A stretch of DNA of 64,000 nt from Mallotus nudiflorus (taxonomy: Eukaryota; Streptophyta; Magnoliopsida; Malpighiales; Euphorbiaceae): positions 943,501 through 1,007,500 of the forward strand of contig CANTUR010000009.1 of NCBI GenBank assembly GCA_947683625.1. The letters run 5' to 3'. Within the stretch, counting starts at the first letter, position 1. Each line of letters opens with the position of its first letter. Below, in pieces: positions 55,986 to 64,000 of this stretch. The notes beneath the pieces were generated by a model. The model saw nothing but the letters and a program-made list of their open reading frames with translations. It made no database searches and was not told the origin of the DNA. The translations under genes were made by a program, and so were the position numbers.

Positions 55986-56492
55986 ATTGCGATGGGTCCA
56001 AGGGTGATGAGCATGATTGAGAAGATGAATTATCAACCTGGATAAGGACTGGGAAAGGATGAGTAATGTATCCTAGAATTACCAGACTTTAAAACCCAAG
56101 ATGACATAAGAGGATTGGGCTATACTGGAATTGGATTTGGCAACAAAATGGCAAGGAGAAGGTTTTTTAATGAGAGTAACCTCCTAAGGAATATAGGACC
56201 TCTGAAGGATAACTTTGTTAAACAAAGGAAGGAGAAGTTCTATCTGGGTGAAAAGGAGCCTATTCAAGTAGCTGGTGTGGATATCCCTAGGTTCGAGATC
56301 TTCAAAAAAAATATAGTTGAGAGGCTGGTACAAGACAATAAAGACAAGCTGATGAAGACAATTACTGAAAAGATGAAAGCTGAGGACATTGAAGAATTGC
56401 TTAGTCTGCCACCTAATGAAGAACCACCACAGGATTTATCTAGCATTATTAATAATTGTTTTAGTGATTTTTTTATGAAGAAATTGATATAA
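55986..56492 (+). pseudogene. G-patch domain and linker before RT
   Basis: SMIEKMNYQPG, a stop, GLGKDE, another stop, then GLGYTGIGFGNKMARR (about 56,010-56,145). The G-K/Y-x-PG-x-GLG pattern is a G-patch, an RNA-binding motif found between protease and RT in several plant gypsy lineages. A helical linker (56,115-56,492) is open to the TAA at 56,490. Confidence 0.65.
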
Positions 56493-56782
56493 TAATGTCT
56501 GATTTGTTTGAGGATGAGAACTCTATTTTTCCTATGGTTAATGATATGAATTCTGGTTTGGCTTACTTGTGTGATGTTGATTCTGATGGTCTTATGCATT
56601 TTAATAATGATCGTTCATGCATGTTTAACATTAATTCTATTTAATTAGATTCATAAAACATGGGCACAAATGAACAACCAAAACAGATTTCTATATCACA
56701 TGATTTAACTCCTTAGGAGAGACAAAAATTTAAGAGAATATTAACAAAAAGAAAGGTAGTATTTGCTTGATCCTACGAGGAT

Positions 56783-57530
56783 ATGCTAGGGCTAGACAGA
56801 GAAATCATGGAGCATCACATTCATCCAAAAGCTAAACCTGTTAAGCAAAAACTTCGTAGGTTAAGGCTAGAGTGGACAGAAAAGATAAGAGAGGAAATAG
56901 CTAAGCAGATCCAAGCTAACTTTTTAAAAGTAGTGGAATACCCTCAATGGTTAGCAAGCATAGTACTAGCTCCTAAGAAAGATGGAAAAGTCCAAATGTG
57001 TGTAGACTTTAAAGATCTAAATAAGGCATGTCCAAAAGATTACCTTCCTTTACCATGTATTGATGTGATTATCGATAGTGCAGCATCTAGTGCAATGTAG
57101 TCCTTCATGGATGGGTTCTCAAGTTATAATCAGATAATGATGGCAGTTATAGACAAGATCAAAACTGCTTTTATCAATGAATGGGGGAAGTATTACTACA
57201 AGGTGATGCCCTTTGGTGTAAAGAACGTAGGAGCAACTTATCAAAGAGTAGCCACTGCCTTATTTCATGACATAATGCATAAGGAAGTGGAAGTGTACAT
57301 TGATGATATGATGGTTAAGTTAGAAACAAGAGAGGGACACTTTGAGGCTTTGGATAAGTTCCTAACAAGAATAGAAAGATATAACCTAAAGCTTAATCCG
57401 AAGAAATGCATCTTTGGAGTAACTTTTGAAAAGTTATTGGGGCATGTAGTTAGCAATAGAGGAATAGAAAGAAAGAAGTATGAGGGTTTATTGGAACACT
57501 ACAGTACATCAGCAGGTTTATTATGAGACT
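56783..57530 (+). pseudogene. Reverse transcriptase of element C (broken)
   Basis: HHIHPKAKPVKQKLRRLRLE, VLAPKKDGKVQMCVDFKDLN, YYKVMPFGVKNVGATYQR and an intact active site EVYIDDMMVK (about 57,297). One TAG at 57,098-57,100 and a frame end at 57,524 interrupt it. The wording is of the Tat clade. Confidence 0.85.
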
Positions 57531-57619
57531 TACCATGGTCTGTGATCCGATCTTTAAGCTGTTGAGGAAGAATCAGCCAGTGGAATGGAATGAAGAATGT
57601 TAAAAAGCCTTCAATAAGA

Positions 57620-58050
57620 TTAAGGAATGCCTTACTAACCCACCTGTGTTAAGACCACCGAGGCAAAGTAAACCTTTAATCCTGTATTTGGCTCTAGAGG
57701 AAAAGGCAATGGGGGCAATGCTAGTGCAAGAAGGACCAGAAAGGGTGGAGTACGCAGTGTATTATCTTAGGAAAAAGTTTCTGCCATATGAAGAAAAAAC
57801 CAATCTGATGGAGAAGACATGCTTGATAATGATCTGGGCTATAAAGAAGCTAAGGCATTATTTCTAGTCTTACAAAGTACAAGCTATCTTAAAGATAGAT
57901 CCTTTGAGGCACTTGTTTCAAGCACCAGCTTTGACTGGAAAGATGTCTCGATGGCTGGTACTTCTAACTAAGTTTGATATAGAGTGCATCACCACTAAGA
58001 TCATTAAAGGAAGAGTAGTAGCATAATTTTTGGCCTAAAATGCATATGAA
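57620..58050 (+). pseudogene. First RNase H of element C (broken)
   Basis: LRPPRQSKPLILYLALEEKA and VEYAVYYLRKKFLPYEEKTN, then HLFQAPALTGKMSRWLVLLT after a TAG at 57,865. In this lineage the gypsy-type RNase H has lost catalytic residues: the usual first Asp of LYxD reads Leu-Ala (ILYLALEE). A stop at about 58,024 follows. Confidence 0.75.
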
Positions 58051-58089
58051 GGAATTAAGCAATGGAATCTAGAGTTCCCAGATGAGAAT

Positions 58090-58500
58090 TTAGCAGTAAT
58101 AGAACAACGTGAATGGAAGCTTTATTTTGATGGAGCTGTGAATAATAGAGGAGTCAAGCTAGGAGTAATCCTTGTTACACTAGGAGGAGAAACTATCCCG
58201 ATGGCCAAGAAATTAGACTTCAGGGTTACAAACAACATGGCTGAGTACGAGGCATGCATCTATGGCATAGAAGTAGCATTGGCAATTGGATAAAGACCTA
58301 CTGGTTTATAGAGATTCCATATTAGTCATTAGTCATGCTAATGAGGAATCAAAAGTGAAAAAAGAGAGGTTGAAACCTTACATTTGCTACTTGAGAAAGC
58401 TAATGAGGAAATTCACTAAGTGTCTCTTCATGCATTTACCAAGAGATGAGAATCAAATTGTGGATGCCTTTGCAACACTTTCTTTAATACGGGATAAGTC
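58090..58500 (+). pseudogene. Second (archaeal-like) RNase H of element C
   Basis: WKLYFDGAVNNRGVKLGVIL (Asp-1), TNNMAEYEACIYGIEVAL (Glu), then after a slip near 58,290 KDLLVYRDSILVISHANEES (Asp-3) and FMHLPRDENQIVDAFATLSL (last Asp). The four catalytic positions are all present, although frame and start are damaged. This acquired RNase H marks the Tat lineage. Confidence 0.8.
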
Positions 58501-58786
58501 AATGGGATCAATGATGAAGCCTTTGGTAATAATGAAAATGAAAGCTCCGTGTTATGGTGAGGATCAAGTCAGGAGTATCCAAATGGGGCCAAAAGAAAAT
58601 CCATGGTTCTATGACATCTAGAGATTTATTGAAGAAAGGAAATACCCAGATGAAGCAACTTCCAAAGAAATATATGCTCTTTGTGCCCTTTCACGCCATT
58701 ATGCAAGTCATGAAGGGATATTATATAGAAGGATGTCGAATGGAATACAGCTAAGATGTCTTAAGAAGGATGAAGTAAAATAGGCA

Positions 58787-59850
58787 ATGAGAGAGATTCA
58801 TGCAAGAGTTTGTGGACCTCATATGAACAGGATGATTATGGCAAATAAAATGCTTCAGCAAGGGTATTACTGGATAAGTATGGAAAAGGACTGTATCCGG
58901 GTAATAAGAGAATGTCATCAGTGTCAAGTACATGGGAACCTCAATCATCTTTCCCCTATGGTGCTAAATAGTTTAACATCTCCATGGCCCTTTGCAACCT
59001 GGGGAATAGATATAATATGAGAAGTAAAGCCAACTACTTTGAACGTGGACAAGTATATAGTAGTTGCAATTGACTACTTCTCTAGATGGATAAAAACAGA
59101 GCCTTTTGGTACCTTAAAGGCTAGACATATGGCAAGGTTTATCGAAAAGAATCTTATTTGCAGATATGGGGTCCCGCATCATATTATGATAGACAATGGC
59201 ATTTAGTTCCAGACAGAAATAACTGAATTACTATAGAGATACAACATTGAGCATTATAAGTCCTCGCCTTATCGACCTCAGGCTAATGACGCAGTTGAAG
59301 CAACTAATAAGAATATAAAGAAGATTCTCTCCAAGATGGTGTAAATGCATAAAAATTGGTCTGAATATCTCCCTTTTACTTTATGGGGATAAAGAACTAC
59401 AACACGCACTACTACGAGACAAACTTCGTTCTCATTAGTATATGGTTGTGAAGCGGTTTTGCCCATAGAGACATAAATAAAATCTTTGAGAGTCGTTATA
59501 GAAGCAAAAATTCTTGAGAATGAATGGATATAAAAGAGATTCAATCACCTAATTTCTCTAGATAATAAAAGGATGGATGCTCTATTTCACACTCAGATTT
59601 ATTAGAAGAGGATAGCGAGAGCTTTCAACAAAAGGGTAAGGCCGGGAAAGATAAAAGCTGGAGATATGGTATTAAAGTAGACAAGGGCAATGGTGCTTGA
59701 TCTGAGAGGTAAATTTAGATTAAATTGGGAAGGACTACATCTAGTTAAGACAATCCTGCCCAAAGGAGATGTAAAGATATCCGATCTATAAGGGAATGAA
59801 TTCACTGAGCCAATCAATTTGGATCCTCTCAAGAAATACTACCTTTAAAA
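58787..59850 (+). pseudogene. Integrase of element C (broken)
   Basis: Zinc domain HARVCGPHMNRMIMANKMLQ and RECHQCQVHG (58,790-58,935). Core: WGIDII (first Asp), a stop, AIDYFSRWIKTEP, HHIMIDNGI (second Asp), a stop, PYRPQANDAVEATNKNIKKI (catalytic Glu, about 59,300). The tail reads VRPGKIKAGDMVLK and ends EPINLDPLKKYYL at 59,848. At least eight stops. Confidence 0.85.
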
Positions 59851-60255
59851 AAAAAAAAAGTCTGCTGGTTAGAAAACCTAAAAAGGCTAGTCAGGACAAA
59901 GTTAGGACATTCCTACTATTAAGAAAACCTGCAAAGGGCTAGCAGGCAAAAGTAAGAGAATAAAATAAAAGAAGTGATCCCGCTGGTTAGAAAACTCGTA
60001 AAGAGCTTATTAGGTAGAAATTAGGGAAACAAAAGTGAGGAAAAATGTTTAGTTAGAAAATCCAAAAGGACTAGCTGATAACAGGAGTTATGTCATATGA
60101 TGTATTAAATGTAAACATTTTTTCCCTAATTAATGAAATAAATTGAAATAATATTTCTATTAAATGTTGCATTTTCTATCTTTATTATAAAGCATGAGGC
60201 CTGAAGGAAAAATAAAACATAAGAAATAAGATTTATAAGACCACTATTGTTGTTT
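59851..60255 (+). other. Spacer after pol with CTGGTTAGAAAAC repeats
   Basis: No gene. The string CTGGTTAGAAAAC and near copies recur about four times (59,865, 59,925, 59,980, 60,050) with GGCTAG words between. Such short tandem repeats after pol are common in this lineage. Confidence 0.6.
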
Positions 60256-61500
60256 CTGTTTTTTCTTTTATGACTTATTTAATGACACTCGAGTCCTTTT
60301 ATAGCTAGTAAATTATGGTGGTTCTGTAGATTGCATGACAACCCAAGCTTTGTAGTTTTCATCTGTAGTCATGTCAGCATTCGGGTGCATATGTCGTTCT
60401 AAAGCTCTGCAGAGCCATAAGTTCTTCACTTTGTCTAGAAAATCCTATCTTAGAGGGAAGCCTTCAAAGTTAGTTGTAATAGCCATAATGAATTAGGGGC
60501 GACCATATTGGTGGCAAAGGCATGAAGGAAAAGAAAGGTCAAAAAGTGCAACCCAGGAATAGGAACACAGTAGTCATACAGGTTTATGGTCATGGATTTC
60601 AATCTCCACCAAGGATAAATCCAAGTAATCTTAGTATTAACAAGGCCTTTCATCCAATCAATCCATTAATTCATAGCATGCTTATCCTTTATCTTTAAAG
60701 GGCGAGATCATAAATGATAAGGTTGATAAATTAAGGCATTAGGGGGAGCATTAAGCAGACTCAATTTCTCCTGTAACCAAATCTAAAAAAAAGAGTTGAA
60801 AACCTGAGAGGGCAGCTTCAAAAAAATGGGTTACATAACTGAAGGAGAAGAAAACTACCTAAGAGACGATTCTGAACCTTGAAATTATCTAACACAATGA
60901 CAGTTTCAGCAAGGATGACAGGCACAGGATTAGCTCCAATTTCTACTTGTTCTAAGATACTAATAATTCTTACATCAGCATCTCCATGAGAAGATGCTAG
61001 CAAAAATTGAGCATATAAGTAGAAGATGATAGTTTTGATCCAAGCAGCATTGTTCTTATCCCTAGCTTTATAAGAGGTAATCAAAAAAGGAAGACTAATA
61101 GTATCAGCATTGTGTGCATGCATGTAAATGACACCTAGGGGCAAATTGAAAAATATCACTAGTCTACTGGGAAATTCCATTACAAGATCAGGGAGAGCAA
61201 TTGCAGTGGTTGAATCTAATGAACATCCAAGAATAGTAGTAAATTCCTCAATTAAGGGACATAACTCTTATGCATTGAATCTAAATACATGATCCTTAGC
61301 ATCCTAGAATGCAACAGCAACATGTAAGAAATTACTATCTATTTTTAGGTGTTGAAGGGACCTCAAGGATTTAGCATGGAAAGGTATCACTCTATTCCAA
61401 TCATCTCCATTCATGGTCTTGAGAAATTTCTTCATCAGGATAAGAGTTTCTTGTGTCATGATAGGGATGCACAATAGACTCATCTGTGACTCTTAATTAG
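60256..61500 (-). pseudogene. Antisense DUF7745-like ORF in element C (broken)
   Basis: Minus-strand pieces: about 61,480-61,180 (LKIDSNFLHVAVAFWDAKDH, VFRFNA, a stop, ELCPLIEEFTTILGC), 61,180-60,818 (VIYMHAHNADTISLPFL, YLYAQFLLASSHGDADVRII) and 60,653-60,450. The FWD-x-F-x-F...ELxPxIEEF pattern is that of the plant DUF7745 family, common in transposon-rich genomes. Function unknown. It lies antisense to pol, upstream of the expected 3' LTR. Confidence 0.5.
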
Positions 61501-61853
61501 CTTTAAAAAGTTGATGCAGAGTGGGATTAGGATTCTCCTAGGTGGGTTTTTAGAAGATGGAGAAAATTAGGATTTGTTTCAGTCATTTTTGGACCAAATT
61601 CGCATCAAAATGGGAAAATACGCAAGACAAGAGATGAATTCCCAATCAAAATTCTAGAAATCCGATTGAAAATAGGAAATTTCGATCAAAAATCCAAGAT
61701 GCTAATTGGATTTCCAGCATTTAAAAAAAAGGGTTTTGGTCCAAAATAAAGGTTTGAAATTCACTCATAAAAGGAAACAATTCTAAAGCATCCAAAGCAC
61801 AGTCATGTTAATAACAAGTCCTAAAGAAAATTAGTCATCCTAAACTACAATAT
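61501..61853. other. Spacer between antisense ORFs
   Basis: No gene. Contains a run of near-palindromic AATTTCGATC/GATTGAAAT words (61,630-61,720) that resemble the array in the LTRs of the same element. Confidence 0.4.
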
Positions 61854-63830
61854 CTAGCCAAGGGCTCCATCCTCTAGCTGAAATGTCACTCTAATCTGGG
61901 GGCATAAAAGTCCCGACATCATGACTATCAAAGTCAAGACCAGTAAGCTGTCATTGAAGCCTCTCGTTCTTACACTCAAGATCCCCTGCATAACTCTGTT
62001 GTATTTAGAATAGTTAGAATCATGCATATTATACATAATATGCATACATTTACATATTGCAGAAAATACTAACCCTCCAAGTATTTGTAATCTGCATAGT
62101 AAATAATATATGAGAAGAGGCAAGACCGTACAGATACTCTGCCTGTGTCCTAAGGACCTGTGAAATGAAGTTTACTAATTCAGCAACAAGTGCTAGTTTG
62201 TGCAAGTTTAGAAATGCAAATCAAACTCACATGTGAAGCATCAGGAGAAGAGAAACTAGGAATCTGAGCTACATCAAAGTACATATACCACTCAATAGGA
62301 GTCTACACCATGGGAGCCCAATAATGCATGGACCTATCAAAGGGAGGAACATCGCCCAAAATAGTACTTGAGGAAGTATCACCATGAGCAGCCTCACTAT
62401 GATGAGCAGGCTCAACCTCCTGCTCAATCTCCTCAGTATCACCCTCAGTTGCCCCCATGATAGCATCATGGACTCCTTCAATCTGTGTAAGAGTTGAACG
62501 TCATATGAAGGGATAAAAGAGATGAAATAAAATAGTAAAGAGTTGAATGTCATATGAAGGGATGAAAGAGATGAAATAAAGTAGTGATAGAAAGCATAGC
62601 TTAGCTGCGTTTATAGGAACCTACTCTAGGAGATCCTCTCGAATGTACTCTCAATAATGATGTGAACACTCGAGCAGAGTTGAAGCCTTATATCCCTCAA
62701 GAGCTGCTCTGAGCTTGGGACCAATCATGCTACTACACCACAACATCAAGGAGGGAATAGAAGAAGGAACATGCCTCCTAGAAGGTCCCATATGCCAATG
62801 ATAAATACGCTCACTAAGATACCACATCTGGTAGCCATAACCAGGGAGCAGAACTCACATAGTCTTAAGCCTCACAACCGCTATCATAAAATCATATTGC
62901 TAAATGTCTTCAGCACTAGCCAGCCAATCTGATCTTTCCTAAAAACTTGTTTATTTAATTTTATTGAACTTTTACAATTAATGAAATACTAAAGATCAAA
63001 TTTGCCTTACCAGATCCCACTCTAAGGGGTTCAGCTAATCTTGATAAGTCTGCAAGTCATGCCTAATGCTAGTAAGATGAGAGGAACCCCACCTCTGCAT
63101 CAGTGGAAGACTCCTATCAAAGCTAATGGCGCTAAAGCCTTAGATTACTCCAATCTTAATGCCGTAGATCCAAAAGAGAGGAGATGAAAGAAATAAGGAG
63201 GAAAATGTGAAAATAAGCAAAGTTGAAAAGGATAGGAGAAGTATGTGCATGACATACTAGAAACTGCATATCATCACAGTGCCTTTGCAAACAGTATCCA
63301 ATCTATAGTATAAATAAGCAAGCGTCGCAGATCCCCAATCTAAAGTAGCTACCAGAGCAAGATCCTGAAGGGGACTAAGAAGAGCTATGCTAACCTCATT
63401 AGTAGTCTTGTAAAAGAGAGTAGTGCCAAGTAATATCAACAAGAAGCATCTCGCCTTCTAAAGAATCTAGCGAGATATAGTGGTAGGTAGTCTCTTAAAA
63501 CCCTGAATGAGAGAAGAAAGAAGCACGTTTTTTTGACTCCTCCATGCCAGAACAAACCTAAGCAATTCATGAACATAATGACTCCTAGCATCCTCTAAAA
63601 GAGTACGGGGGACTGGGGCACCTTCGAAGGCAATCCCAGTAATAGCAAAGAAGCTCATTGAGGAAATAGTCAACTCACCCACTCGTGTGTGAAAAGTATG
63701 AGTGGTGTCCATCCACCTCTCAATAAGAGCAAAAACCAAGTAGTGGTCTGACTTACCCTAAGCAGTCAGTAAAGCAACAATGAAACATTGAAAGCTAGAT
63801 GCCTAGATACGTTGCACTACCTCTCTAAAA
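61854..63830 (-). pseudogene. Antisense plant-mobile-domain-like gene (broken)
   Basis: Minus-strand pieces: 63,770-63,467 (SDHYLVFALIERWMDTTHTF, HTRVGELTISSMSFFAITGI), then FLLILLGTTLFYKTTNEVSI and ATLDWGSATLAYLYYRLDTV (63,442-63,257). LPLMQRWGSSHL (about 63,100) and YGYQMWYLSERIYHWHMGPS (about 62,830) follow, with a Glu-rich tail to about 61,860. The ERW-x-ETHTFH...GE-T, ...WG-A-LA-LYR pattern is the plant mobile domain, shared by MAIN/MAIL proteins and transposable elements. Stops and possible introns (GTATG at about 63,254) divide it. Confidence 0.65.
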
Positions 63831-64000
63831 AAGTCATGGAATATTTCTCAAGCCAAATGAAAGCAATGCAAGAATTTCAGTGGTTTTTGAAAAATTCAAA
63901 AAATTACAGGATTATTTTATTCTTTCCTAAATTTTTTATTTTTATTATTTTTATTTTAAAAAAATAGAAAATTGGATTTCTAACCTCAAATCCAAATTTT
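63831..64000. other. Right edge of window
   Basis: No gene seen; AT-rich, with short homopolymers. Element C is expected to continue past it. Confidence 0.4.

Larger units (their letters stand above)
50362..64000 (+). mobile_element. Tat/Ogre-like Ty3/gypsy element 'C' (runs off right edge)
   Basis: LTR, primer site, gag, zinc knuckle, protease, G-patch, RT, RNase H, a second RNase H and integrase on the plus strand, then antisense frames up to the window end. The second RNase H of archaeal-like type is diagnostic of the Tat lineage. No 3' LTR appears by 64,000, so the element is longer than 13.6 kb, a size known for Ogre and relatives. Stops in most domains. Confidence 0.85.

Overview
The window looks like plant nuclear DNA, probably from an AT-rich eudicot. 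It holds plant-only families: an NHL/LEA_2 membrane protein, plant LTR-retrotransposon lineages (Copia, Tekay-like chromovirus, Athila, Tat/Ogre-like), plant mobile domain sequences and endogenous caulimovirid DNA. Almost everything is mobile DNA in various states of decay. Only one gene looks intact, at 25691-26500, with one doubtful glycine-rich frame at 26938-27432. Every element call rests on translations read by eye; no database search was possible.

Layout. 1-13.1 kb: two broken copies of an endogenous caulimovirid, arranged head to head. The left copy (minus strand) has RT/RNase H and a last ORF; the right copy (plus strand) runs from the movement and coat regions through RT/RNase H, a viroplasmin-like ORF, promoter, leader and two small ORFs. 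13.7-18.1 kb: the 3' end of a Tekay/Del-type chromovirus with a 3-kb LTR. 18.3-18.8 kb: a decayed GRF-type zinc-finger gene. 19.0-23.0 kb: a 5'-truncated Copia element. 23.05-23.73 kb: a miniature related element on the opposite strand that cuts off an NHL/LEA_2 gene copy at 23.7-24.2 kb. The intact NHL paralogue follows divergently at 25.7 kb.

26.9-33.1 kb: a glycine/cysteine-rich repeat ORF, a histone H2A fragment, two exons of a replication factor C subunit 3-like clamp-loader gene on the minus strand, a tandem array of ~200-bp exon-like units just upstream of them, and a tRNA-Ala-like pseudogene.

34-64 kb: nested LTR retrotransposons. A gypsy gag-protease remnant (34.6-37.6 kb) is cut by an Athila-type element on the minus strand (37.63-47.85 kb). 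One LTR of that Athila carries a solo LTR with a perfect 5-bp target duplication. The Athila is in turn broken by LTR 'B' (47.85-50.08 kb) of the same family as the solo LTR, and B is interrupted 284 bases later by element 'C'. C starts at 50,362 and has LTR, primer site, gag, protease, G-patch, RT, two RNase H domains and integrase, followed by antisense DUF7745-like and plant-mobile-domain-like reading frames. It runs off the right edge.

How the parts relate. The host residue suggests a small gene neighbourhood (NHL pair, H2A and RFC3 pieces) progressively buried by insertions. Many premature stops in the elements lie one C-to-T (or G-to-A) change from a sense codon, which fits long-term methylation and silencing. 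The inverted caulimovirid copies could in principle give a double-stranded transcript that feeds such silencing.
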